Made by a program: the position numbers and the translations under genes
Assembly: GCA_016199375.1 (NCBI GenBank)
Contig: JACQGV010000223.1
Span: 1-15,246, forward strand
Source: Chloroflexota bacterium
GTDB lineage: Bacteria > Chloroflexota > Dehalococcoidia > SHYM01
DNA: 15,246 bases
Direction: 5' to 3'
Notes under the pieces: generated by a model
Told to the model about the DNA's origin: nothing
Seen by the model: the letters and a program-made list of their open reading frames with translations, nothing else
Databases searched by the model: none
In this document: piece after piece, positions 6,556 through 12,535 of the stretch
How positions within the stretch are numbered: the stretch's first letter is position 1
Layout: the number at the start of each line of letters is the position of its first letter

Positions 6556-7512
6556 ATGCCAACGATTGAAGTCACCATAGACCTTCCCTTCTACCTACGA
6601 GTAGAAAATACTCTGGCTGTGCTGTATGAGCAGGTGTGCCAAGAAGCGCAGTTGCAGGAACTAAAAGGGCAGAGACTCATAATCACATTCTCGCGGAGAC
6701 CCGCAGGTGCGATCGACAAATCAGGGCCTAGTGATCGTGCGATAACAGCACGGTCCCGTGGCCTCATTCCTCTCTTCGTTCCAAAGGAACGAATTACCGT
6801 GGCCAAGGAACGAACTACCGTGGCCATCAAAGTACAAACGGCCTCTACATTTTCCAAAGACCACGTGGGTACTTTTGCCATTGTGAACTGTTTGGAGATA
6901 CTCAACAGGATAATCGCTTCCTATCAGGCGACGACCATGGAGTTCAGCAACGCTGGCTTCATCTTCCCTCTTGGTATCTCGGACATGCAGTTGTTTGCTG
7001 AAATCCGCGTCAACGGGAAGGACATTCGTGATAGATGGCCGTCCCACAATATCTACACGTTTCCTCTGTCGGCAGATGAGGCCAAAGGATTCAAACGCTA
7101 CCTCACTGGCGAGGAAGCCCTTCCGCTATCCAGGCTGTTCTTAACTAACGCGACCTTGTCTTTGAACCGAGGTCAATATCCCTTGGCTGTCCTTCAGGCG
7201 GCTACTGCGGTTGAGTTGAAAGTGACACAGATTGTATCCGGGAAGCTCAGGGCCGCCGGATGGTCAGACCAGGCGGTGGAGCCATACGAACGAATGACCC
7301 TTGGTCAGAAGCTACAGATACCACAGACGGACCCTCGGTCGCTGGAGACCTATTTCCGCAGTGTTAGCGGCTTTATCGATATGTACAAATGGGTAAGAGA
7401 CGATCTCGCCCCGCTGCGCAACCGTGTAGCCCACCGGGGATACCTGGCTTCTCTTGAGGAGGCCAAAAGCGCAGTAGAAATGGCTCATGGGTTCCTAAAG
7501 ATTGTGACCTAG
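6556..7512 (+). CDS. unknown protein with C-terminal HEPN-like domain (R-x4-H motif)
   Basis: The 318-residue protein has an unrecognised N-terminal region (about 1-190). A helical C-terminal region (about 192-318) opens SRLFLTNATLSLNRGQYPLA and closes with LRNRVAHRGYL. R288-N-R-V-A-H293 fits the R-x4-6-H motif of HEPN domains, many of which are RNases in toxin-antitoxin and antiviral systems. The start ATG at 6556 has no visible Shine-Dalgarno and begins 40 bases after tRNA-Ile, so it may depend on tRNA read-through. Base composition differs from its surroundings: 50% and 53% G+C in two counted 60-base stretches (6601-6660, 6901-6960), against 65% at 9481-9540. This supports horizontal acquisition. 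An in-frame 21-base tandem repeat lies at 6784-6825. The HEPN call is moderate, and toxicity or defence is inference. Confidence 0.65.
   Translation: MPTIEVTIDLPFYLRVENTLAVLYEQVCQEAQLQELKGQRLIITFSRRPAGAIDKSGPSDRAITARSRGLIPLFVPKERITVAKERTTVAIKVQTASTFSKDHVGTFAIVNCLEILNRIIASYQATTMEFSNAGFIFPLGISDMQLFAEIRVNGKDIRDRWPSHNIYTFPLSADEAKGFKRYLTGEEALPLSRLFLTNATLSLNRGQYPLAVLQAATAVELKVTQIVSGKLRAAGWSDQAVEPYERMTLGQKLQIPQTDPRSLETYFRSVSGFIDMYKWVRDDLAPLRNRVAHRGYLASLEEAKSAVEMAHGFLKIVT
6784..6825 (+). repeat. 21-base tandem duplication inside the HEPN-motif gene
   Basis: Two adjacent 21-base units (6784-6804 and 6805-6825) differ at one base. They encode KERITVA then KERTTVA, so the reading frame is kept. This looks like a recent slippage duplication in the unrecognised N-terminal region. 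Confidence 0.9.
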
Positions 7513-7599
7513 CTCGGCGAGTCCAAGCAACGGCGCGTGCCCTAGCGTTCAGCCAAGAGTTGCCTCAGTCTAGGCACCAGGTGTGGCCGCAGACAGGTG

Positions 7600-7872
7600 C
7601 TATCGCCTGTAGGTGGTTTCGCTCCGACGAGCGACTTTCAGGATGACCACTAGGGCTTGATCGTCATGGACGTCGTAGACAACCCGGTAGGGTCCAGCTC
7701 TGATACGGTACACCCCCTTGGCTCCTCGGAGCTTGGCGACCCCTTGGGGGCGAGGTTCGCTGGCTAAACCTCGTATTGCAGCGCGCAACCGCTCGAAATC
7801 ACGCCTCTGTATGCGCCCCTTGAGCCTGTCCAAGTCGCAGTCTGCGGCCGGCGTGACTTCGATGCTATACAC
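7600..7872 (-). CDS. RelE/ParE-family toxin
   Basis: The 90-residue protein shows the compact RelE/ParE pattern: MYSIEVTPAADCDLDRL, then LKGRIQRRDFERLRAAI, then KLRGAKGVYRIRAGPYRVVYDV, ending in ILKVARRSETTYRR. Basic residues expected around the RNA-binding site are present (R56, R58, R63, and R82-R83). Ribosome-dependent RelE members cut mRNA, while ParE members poison gyrase; sequence reading cannot separate them here. The start is GTG at 7872, with GAAGG six bases upstream, and the gene overlaps the antitoxin gene by eight bases. That overlap is typical of translational coupling in type II pairs. Confidence 0.88.
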   Translation of the reverse strand: MYSIEVTPAADCDLDRLKGRIQRRDFERLRAAIRGLASEPRPQGVAKLRGAKGVYRIRAGPYRVVYDVHDDQALVVILKVARRSETTYRR

Positions 7873-8140
7873 TCGTTGCCTTCGCCTCTGTCTCCCTTCT
7901 GCTCACCGCCCGTTCTATATCGCGTTCAACGGCGGCCCATGAGCGTCCACCCTTTTCTTTCCATTCAATGCGCCTCTCTTCCAGGTCGGCCCGCAGCTCC
8001 TCGTCCTCCCTGGCCTCCAACCACTCGCGGAGGGCCTCGGCGACAATATCCTTGGCGTGGCGGCCTTTTCGCGCTGCCTCCACCTTCAATGCCGTATATA
8101 GCGCCTCATCAGCGAATATGACAGTCATACGCTTGGACAT
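7865..8140 (-). CDS. ribbon-helix-helix antitoxin
   Basis: The 91-residue protein has an N-terminal ribbon-helix-helix DNA-binding segment (MSKRMTVIFADEALYTALK onwards, about 1-45). A long charged C-terminal helix (about 50-88) would wrap the toxin. I chose ATG 8140 because AGGAG lies five bases upstream. A GTG two codons earlier sits directly on that ribosome site. It is the first gene of the pair, transcribed from a promoter at 8220-8192, and it probably represses that promoter through palindromes at 8151-8182. Confidence 0.88.
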   Translation of the reverse strand: MSKRMTVIFADEALYTALKVEAARKGRHAKDIVAEALREWLEAREDEELRADLEERRIEWKEKGGRSWAAVERDIERAVSRRETEAKATSV

Positions 8141-8150
8141 GCTCACTCCT

Positions 8151-8182
8151 AGACGTCTGGGCGTTTATGTTGCTGTACGCCC
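8151..8182 (-). promoter_or_regulatory. probable operator of the toxin-antitoxin operon
   Basis: Two symmetric elements lie between the promoter and the antitoxin start. One is a perfect 8-base palindrome, AGACGTCT, at 8151-8158. The other is an inverted repeat, GGGCGT (8159-8164) and ACGCCC (8177-8182), around 12 bases. Ribbon-helix-helix antitoxins commonly repress their own operon through such sites; binding here is inferred. Confidence 0.5.
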
Positions 8183-8191
8183 ACACGCTTC

Positions 8192-8220
8192 ATCATATCG
8201 TTTGACCGCTCCTTTGGCAA
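8192..8220 (-). promoter_or_regulatory. promoter of the toxin-antitoxin operon
   Basis: On the minus strand, TTGCCA (8220-8215), a 17-base spacer and TATGAT (8197-8192) form a good promoter. It predicts transcription from about 8186, running through the palindromic operator to the antitoxin ATG at 8140. Confidence 0.6.
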
Positions 8221-8265
8221 TTGACCGGGCAGCTTAGGAACCCAAACAGGCGCCCTGCTGACGGT

Positions 8266-8703
8266 TTACGGGCGCTGCGCCGGGCGGTAGAAGGTGCCAG
8301 TGACCTTCGCCGCCAGCGCTTCGCTGCCGGCCTCGCCCAGGTGCTTGACCTCGCACTCGACGAACAGGAGCCGGGCTCCCTTCTTGACCACGCGGGCCTC
8401 AGCCCCGATCCTGCCCGGGGGCACCGGCGCCACGAACTGAACATTGAATCCCACGGCAACGTGGGCGATGCCCGTGCACCGGAAGCACAAGTGGCCCATG
8501 CAGGTGTGGGCCAGGTACGTGATGATGCCGCCATGGACGACGCCGCCGGGCGATAGCATGACCTCCACCACCGGCGCCACGACGCTACATACCTGGCGCC
8601 TATCGTCATACTCGAAATGGAGCCCGAGCAGCTTGTAAAGGAGCTGGCCGTCGGCCCCCGCAGCCGGTGGCACTGACCGCTTCTTGCCTGCGCCGCTGTC
8701 CAC
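8266..8703 (-). CDS. PaaI-family hotdog thioesterase
   Basis: The 145-residue protein has the single hotdog fold of PaaI/YbgC-like acyl-CoA thioesterases. SPGGVVHGGIITYLAHTCMG (51-70) holds the H57-G-G active-site turn on the central helix. It is followed by AVGFNVQFVAPVPPGRI and EARVVKKGARLLFVECEV, the usual strands. Such enzymes hydrolyse acyl-CoA thioesters, often aromatic or beta-keto; the substrate is not readable. The start is GTG at 8703, with GGGAG six bases upstream. It is divergent from the LLM oxidoreductase at 8863 and may work in the same degradative pathway (inference). Confidence 0.88.
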   Translation of the reverse strand: MDSGAGKKRSVPPAAGADGQLLYKLLGLHFEYDDRRQVCSVVAPVVEVMLSPGGVVHGGIITYLAHTCMGHLCFRCTGIAHVAVGFNVQFVAPVPPGRIGAEARVVKKGARLLFVECEVKHLGEAGSEALAAKVTGTFYRPAQRP

Positions 8704-8805
8704 ATCGCTCTCCCGTGCGTTGGGCGATTCGCCCGTTGCCCCCTAGCATACACCTGGAGAACCAGAGCGCGAGCGCGACTTGAGACCACCCGCGTTACCC
8801 GGCCT

Positions 8806-8834
8806 TTGACAGCAGATTCGACTGGTATTAGAGT
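8806..8834 (+). promoter_or_regulatory. promoter of the LLM-class oxidoreductase
   Basis: A perfect TTGACA (8806-8811) is followed 17 bases later by TAGAGT (8829-8834). The predicted start near 8841 precedes AAGGAG (8851-8856) and the ATG at 8863. The -35 match is the strongest in the window. Confidence 0.65.
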
Positions 8835-8862
8835 AGCAGCCAACGCGACGAAGGAGACGACC

Positions 8863-9879
8863 ATGAAAGTGTACTCCGGCCTCCCCCAAGACCTGGCCCA
8901 GGTCCCCGCGGCGGTCCAGCGGGCCGAAGAGATGGGCTACGACGGAGTCACCAGCAGCGAGACCCAGCACGACCCCTTCTTTCCCCTGGTGGTGGCGGCG
9001 GAGCACAGCAAGAAGGTCAACCTGACCACCAGCGTGGCCATCGCCTTCCCGCGCAGCCCCATGATAGTGGCCAACATCGGGTGGGACCTGCAGAGCTATT
9101 CCCAGGGCCGCTTCATCCTGGGGCTGGGGACCCAGGTCAAAGGTCACAACGAGCGCCGCTTCAGCGTACCCTGGTCGCCGCCAGGCCCGCGGCTGCGGGA
9201 ATACGTGCTGTCCCTACGGGCCATCTGGGACTGCTGGCAGAAGAACACCACCCTGAAGTTCGAGGGCGAGCACTACCACTTCAGCCTTATGACACCCAAT
9301 TTCAGCCCGGGCCCCATCAAGTATGCCAGGCCCCCCGTACACATCGCTGCCGTGGGCGCCTATATGTGCCGCCTGGCGGGCGAGGTCTGCGACGGCCTCC
9401 GCCCCCACGGCTTCACCACTCCCAAGTACGTGCAAGATGTGACCCTGCCTAACATCGAGGCCGGGGCCAAGAAGGCGGGCCGCACCCTGAAAGACCTGGA
9501 CCTCTTCGGCGGTGGCTTCATGGTCGTCGGCGCCGACAGAAAGGAGGCCGAGCGGCTGGCGGAGGGCATCCGCACCCAGGTAGCCTTCTACGGCTCCACC
9601 CGCACCTACCACAACGTCTTCGAGCTCCACGGCTGGAAGGACATCGGCCCCAAGCTGCATGAGATGTCGCTGAAGGGGCAGTGGGGCGAGATGGCCAAGG
9701 CAGTGCCCGACAACGTGCTGGAGGAGTTCGCCTTGATCTGCACCCTGGACGATGTGGTGGACAAGGTGAAAAAGCGCTACGGCGGCTACGCCACCAGCCT
9801 GGGCCTGAGCCTGCCCGCCAGAACGCCCCAGGAAACCGAAAAGGCCAAGAAGGCCATCCAGGCCCTCAAGGCCCTTTAG
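8863..9879 (+). CDS. LLM-class F420-dependent oxidoreductase (TIGR03617-like)
   Basis: The 338-residue protein has the luciferase-like TIM-barrel pattern. It begins MKVYSGLPQDLAQVPAAVQR, with AEEMGYDGV next. LTTSVAIAFPRSPMIVANIG and SYSQGRFILGLGTQVKGHNE are classic strands and loops of the F420/flavin family. RPPVHIAAVGAYMCRLAGEV follows in the second half. The opening and overall wording match the TIGR03617 (MSMEG_2256-type) group, whose substrates are unknown. The start at ATG 8863 is supported by AAGGAG six bases upstream and a promoter at 8806. A frame extension to 8806 begins inside that promoter and is rejected. Use of F420 is family knowledge; FMN is possible. A strong terminator follows the stop. 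Confidence 0.9.
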   Translation: MKVYSGLPQDLAQVPAAVQRAEEMGYDGVTSSETQHDPFFPLVVAAEHSKKVNLTTSVAIAFPRSPMIVANIGWDLQSYSQGRFILGLGTQVKGHNERRFSVPWSPPGPRLREYVLSLRAIWDCWQKNTTLKFEGEHYHFSLMTPNFSPGPIKYARPPVHIAAVGAYMCRLAGEVCDGLRPHGFTTPKYVQDVTLPNIEAGAKKAGRTLKDLDLFGGGFMVVGADRKEAERLAEGIRTQVAFYGSTRTYHNVFELHGWKDIGPKLHEMSLKGQWGEMAKAVPDNVLEEFALICTLDDVVDKVKKRYGGYATSLGLSLPARTPQETEKAKKAIQALKAL

Positions 9880-9896
9880 CTCCCCAGGGCATTTGC

Positions 9897-9930
9897 AGGG
9901 CCCCAGGGATAGCCCTGGGGCCCTTTAGCT
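9897..9930 (+). terminator. intrinsic-type terminator after the oxidoreductase
   Basis: AGGGCCCCAGGG (9897-9908) and CCCTGGGGCCCT (9913-9924) form a perfect 12-pair stem with the four-base loop ATAG. The tail TTAGCTT is only partly T-rich. It begins 18 bases after the stop codon, so it most likely ends the oxidoreductase transcript. Confidence 0.8.
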
Positions 9931-9992
9931 TGAGGCATCCTCACCCGCCCTCAGCAACAGAGAAGGAGAGGTCCTCCCGAAATATCTGCTCG

Positions 9993-10073
9993 CCCCTTAG
10001 ACAGGCTCAGAGCGAACGGCGTGTCCCCCTCGTGATGCACCATTCGGCTTCGCTCAAGACAGGCCTGTCGAGC
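9993..10073 (+). repeat. REP-like dispersed intergenic repeat (two arms)
   Basis: Arm 1 (9993-10019, with TTAGACAGGCTCAGAGCGAA) and arm 2 (10040-10073, with TTCGGCTTCGCTCAAGACAG) are roughly inverted relatives. Antisense, arm 1 reads PFALSLSKG, a phrase seen where this class of short repeat occurs in many genomes. It lies in the 317-base gene-free stretch 9880-10196. That stretch otherwise holds the terminator before it and a palindrome and promoter after it. No second copy is seen in this window, so its dispersed nature rests on recognition. Confidence 0.5.
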
Positions 10074-10156
10074 CACGGGCCTCAGGAGCAGGGTGAGGCT
10101 GAGTCCAGGGCGACTCCAAGAATCAGGCCACTCCCACGAGGCCGCTGCCGTGGCTC

Positions 10157-10173
10157 CGCTGGCGACGCCAGCG
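10157..10173 (+). repeat. 17-base palindrome upstream of tRNA-Ala
   Basis: CGCTGGCG-A-CGCCAGCG is a perfect palindrome with 8-base arms and a single central base. It covers the -35 position for the TAGAAT at 10183-10188. It could be an operator, a small hairpin or a recombination relic; nothing decides between them. Confidence 0.6.
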
Positions 10174-10182
10174 TACCACTGG

Positions 10183-10188
10183 TAGAAT
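10183..10188 (+). promoter_or_regulatory. -10 element of tRNA-Ala
   Basis: TAGAAT ends eight bases before the mature tRNA 5' end at 10197. The same hexamer is used at 1835 and appears before the gene at 11719. The -35 region (TGGCGA, 10160-10165, 17-base spacer) is weak and sits inside a palindrome. Confidence 0.5.
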
Positions 10189-10196
10189 GGCGCCGT

Positions 10197-10272
10197 GGGG
10201 CTGTAGCTCAACTGGGAGAGCGCTGCGTTCGCATCGCAGAGGTCACGGGTTCGAGTCCCGTCAGCTCCACCA
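10197..10272 (+). tRNA. tRNA-Ala (anticodon CGC)
   Basis: Acceptor stem GGGGCTG pairs with CAGCTCC (10262-10268), with one G-T wobble. The D stem is GCTC/GAGC and the anticodon stem CTGCG/CGCAG. The loop TTCGCAT gives anticodon CGC, and the T arm is ACGGG-TTCGAGT-CCCGT. The discriminator is A10269 and CCA is encoded at 10270-10272. A serine recombinase relic abuts it on the opposite strand, and its reading frame continues through the tRNA. Confidence 0.97.
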
Positions 10273-11081
10273 AACGTGACGATATCAAGAACTGCGTCCT
10301 TGGCGCTGAGACCCTCCGGCGGCAGAGGAACTGTGTAGTGGACCGTAGCCGTCGTTTCGCCCTTGACAATCTCCTTGACAAAGGACTTCAACACTGTCCG
10401 CCTCTCCGCTACTGTCCCCATCGCTAGAAGCCCAGCGATGTCCGCCAGGTAGCCCAGCACGGTCTTTCTGTCGACTAGCTCCACCTGGCCAGCGTCGACC
10501 ACCTCCTTCGCCTCCCTGCAAGCGCGCGCCAGGAGCTCCCGCTGGCCATGCAGATCCTTGATCCGAGGGGCTAGGTGCTCCAGTGCCAGCTTGCCGGTCT
10601 CCAGGGCGCCGTAGACCTTGCCCAGCCGACGGTCCACGTCCTCCATCTGGGCAGTGAGGGTGGCCAACCGCACCCTGGTCTCCCTGGCGATCTCCTTCAT
10701 CCCCAGGCCAGACGCCGCCTGCTGGAAGATGCGCTGCACTACCCGGGCGGTGTGGGGATCAGGCTCCAGCTTGGCGCGGAGCTTCACTCCGTCTTGCACG
10801 TGGACGCGCCGGGAACCATAGGGCGTCCTGGAGTTGATCCAGTAGCCCCGCGAGGCCGCCTCCCGCATCCCTCTGGTCACCTCCTGGGCCAGGTTGGAGG
10901 AGTAGAACTCGTCCAGCACCTCGATGATCCCCTCCATCATCCTCCCGGTAGGGCTGTTCTCCAAGGGCTCGTTGATCGAGATCACCTGGACCCCATGGCG
11001 TCGCAGCAGGGACTTGTAGATGATGGAGTCCTCGCGGTTGCGGGCGAAACGGGAGAGCTTCCAGACCAGGATGCCAGTGAA
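10273..11081 (-). pseudogene. truncated serine recombinase (integrase) relic at tRNA-Ala
   Basis: From 11081 leftward the frame reads FTGILVWKLSRFARNRED, then VQVISINEPLENSPTGRMME. These are the second half of a resolvase catalytic domain and the start of a recombinase domain (INSRTPYGSRRV). The first 60 or so residues, with the catalytic serine, are missing. After GLGMKEIARET (about 10680) it jumps to the C-terminal helical part (LTAQMEDVDRRLGKVYGALE). The remaining recombinase-domain and zinc-ribbon residues normally between are therefore missing. The frame then runs without a stop through tRNA-Ala antisense (GADGTRTRDLCDANAALSQL) to 9951. Those extra residues are not protein sequence in origin. 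Large serine recombinases insert phages and islands. This one cannot be active as it stands. Confidence 0.85.
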
Positions 11082-11098
11082 GGGAGGTGGTCGGCGGG

Positions 11099-11440
11099 CT
11101 GCAGGACGCGCCCGTGGTACTGCACGGTGTTGTCCCGGGCCACCTGACGTCGCTCCTTGATGCACAGCACGCCGCCCATATCGAACCCAGCGTCGGGCTG
11201 ACGGTAGGCCGAGCCTACCTCCGCCGCCGGCACACCGAGGTGCTCATTGAAACCGGGCAGGAACTCCTCCAGGACACGATTCGCGTCCGCCAGAGTCCTG
11301 GCGCCTGCCAAGCGCAGCTCGGCCACCAGCCGGTCCTGGAAGATCCCATTGGCCCGTTCAACCCGTCCCTTCCCCTCGGGACTCAGGGCGAAAATCTGGG
11401 TGACCCCGAGTTCGCGGAGGGCCCGCGCGATCTGAGTGCG
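11099..11440 (-). mobile_element. fragment of an rve-type (ISNCY/IS481-like) transposase
   Basis: On the minus strand, TQIARALRELGV is followed by FALSPEGKGRVERANGIFQD, then LVAELRLAGARTLADANRVL and a tail FNEHLGVPAAEVGSAYRQ...GFDMGGVLCIKERRQVARDN...GRVLQ. This is the C-terminal part of a DDE integrase-core transposase, with the last catalytic Glu in GRVERANG. The wording matches ISNCY-type elements. The N-terminal half, the extreme C-terminus and any inverted repeats are missing. It meets the serine recombinase relic at about 11081-11099, where both coding patterns stop. Insertion of this element may have removed the recombinase N-terminus. Confidence 0.75.
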
Positions 11441-11671
11441 TCCCCGGTGGTCAGCGGGTTGCTCTCCTGCAATGGCGAAAGCTGCACATCTCCATGCAGG
11501 ACTGGGCTCGCCTCGGGGTTCCCTTGGGCCTGGGGGCTATGCTCGCAGGCTTCCTGGCCGTGGTGCTTTTGTGGCTGCCAGCCTCGCCCCCTGGTAGTCT
11601 GGCGGGAGGAGACCACCGTCGAGGTCTTGGGAGTGCCCAGCCGTTGCGAGCAGGGGTAGCCCAGAGGCTGC

Positions 11672-11677
11672 TAGAAT
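11672..11677 (+). promoter_or_regulatory. candidate -10 element of the metallo-hydrolase gene
   Basis: TAGAAT, the hexamer also used at 1835 and 10183, lies 41 bases before the GTG at 11719. No good -35 hexamer is at normal spacing. It supports a start downstream of the long open frame that begins at 11494. Confidence 0.35.
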
Positions 11678-11718
11678 GGGCCGACGGACGCCTGTCCGAG
11701 GCGCGGGAGTGGCCGACC

Positions 11719-12489
11719 GTGGAGCTGCGTGTTCTGGGCGCCCATAACCTGGAGAGCCGCAGTACGCGGTTCGAGTCACACCTGATCGATGGCGTCATTG
11801 CCCTCGATGCCGGCAGCCTGACCCGCGCCCTGACCTTCAAAGAACAGGCCAGGGTGCGCGCTGTCCTGCTCTCCCATCGGCACTTTGACCATGTGCGTGA
11901 CCTGCTGCCACTCGGACTCGCGCTCCACAACGCTGGCGGCGCTGTGGATGTGTACGGTATTAGGGATACTATCGAGTTCGTCTCAGCCAAACTCTTAGAC
12001 GGGAGTCTTTACCCTGATCTCGTGAGGATCCCCAGCGTCCAGAGCCCGGCGGTGCGCCTCCATACCATTGACTACTGCTGCGAGTTCGCCGTGCTGGAAT
12101 ACCGCGTGAAGGCTGTTCCTGTCCCCCATACGGTGCCCGCGACCGGGTACCAGATTTCATCTGGCGAGACCAGCGTCTTTTACACTGGAGATGCCGGTCG
12201 CGGGCTGGCTGGCGTTTGGAGGCACATTTCTCCAGGCGCCCTCCTGACTGAAGTGACCTACGGCGACGGCAACCTGTCCCAGGCCATCGAGCACGGCCAC
12301 ATGACGCCGAGCCTCCTTAAGGAAGCACTGCAAGCCTTACGCGCAGAAAAGGGTCAGTTGCCGCGTGTCATAGTGTCGCACATGAACCCGCCCTGGGAGG
12401 ACGACATCCGCAGGGAGCTGGCGGCGCTGCAGCTTGAACTGGGGGTCAGTATCGTTGTTTCGCAAGCCGGTATGACGATCAGCCTCTGA
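11719..12489 (+). CDS. metallo-beta-lactamase-fold hydrolase
   Basis: From GTG 11719 the protein is 256 residues and begins at the first fold strand (MELRVLGAHNLESRSTRFES). SHRHFDH (52-58) is the H-x-H-x-D-H metal motif. Further likely ligands are H137 (VPHTVPATGY), D158 (YTGDAG) and H221 (VSHMNPPW), the full two-metal set. The spacing resembles RNase Z and class II cAMP phosphodiesterase relatives. Substrate unknown; the nearby probable cyclase makes a cyclic-nucleotide role worth testing. The frame is open back to ATG 11494, which would add 75 residues with a membrane-like segment (AMLAGFLAVVLLWLPA). I prefer 11719 because of its GGGAG site, the TAGAAT upstream and family start position, but 11494 is not excluded. 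Confidence 0.8.
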   Translation: MELRVLGAHNLESRSTRFESHLIDGVIALDAGSLTRALTFKEQARVRAVLLSHRHFDHVRDLLPLGLALHNAGGAVDVYGIRDTIEFVSAKLLDGSLYPDLVRIPSVQSPAVRLHTIDYCCEFAVLEYRVKAVPVPHTVPATGYQISSGETSVFYTGDAGRGLAGVWRHISPGALLTEVTYGDGNLSQAIEHGHMTPSLLKEALQALRAEKGQLPRVIVSHMNPPWEDDIRRELAALQLELGVSIVVSQAGMTISL

Positions 12490-12535
12490 TGAGGGTGGCC
12501 TTGCGGCCGGCGGAGTTTTGGGGCTGTTAGCTGCC

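Noticed and set aside
7561..7576. Small hairpin TGCCT-AGGCA after the HEPN-motif gene as a terminator
   Set aside because: Only five pairs and no T-run; too weak to call.
7930..7938. GGCGGCCCA shared with the 3' end of tRNA-Ile, a possible far attachment site
   Set aside because: Nine GC-rich bases inside the antitoxin gene; expected by chance and not extended on either side.
9951..10272. Protein-coding extension of the recombinase through and beyond tRNA-Ala
   Set aside because: GADGTRTRDLCDANAALSQL is simply the tRNA read antisense, and the rest crosses a repeat and intergenic DNA. It marks the integration point, not protein sequence.
11768..11777. GGTTCGAGTC shared with the tRNA-Ala T arm (10248-10257), a possible att duplication
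   Set aside because: Only ten bases match, and they fall inside well-formed hydrolase coding sequence (TRFES). A T-loop-like decamer is likely chance.
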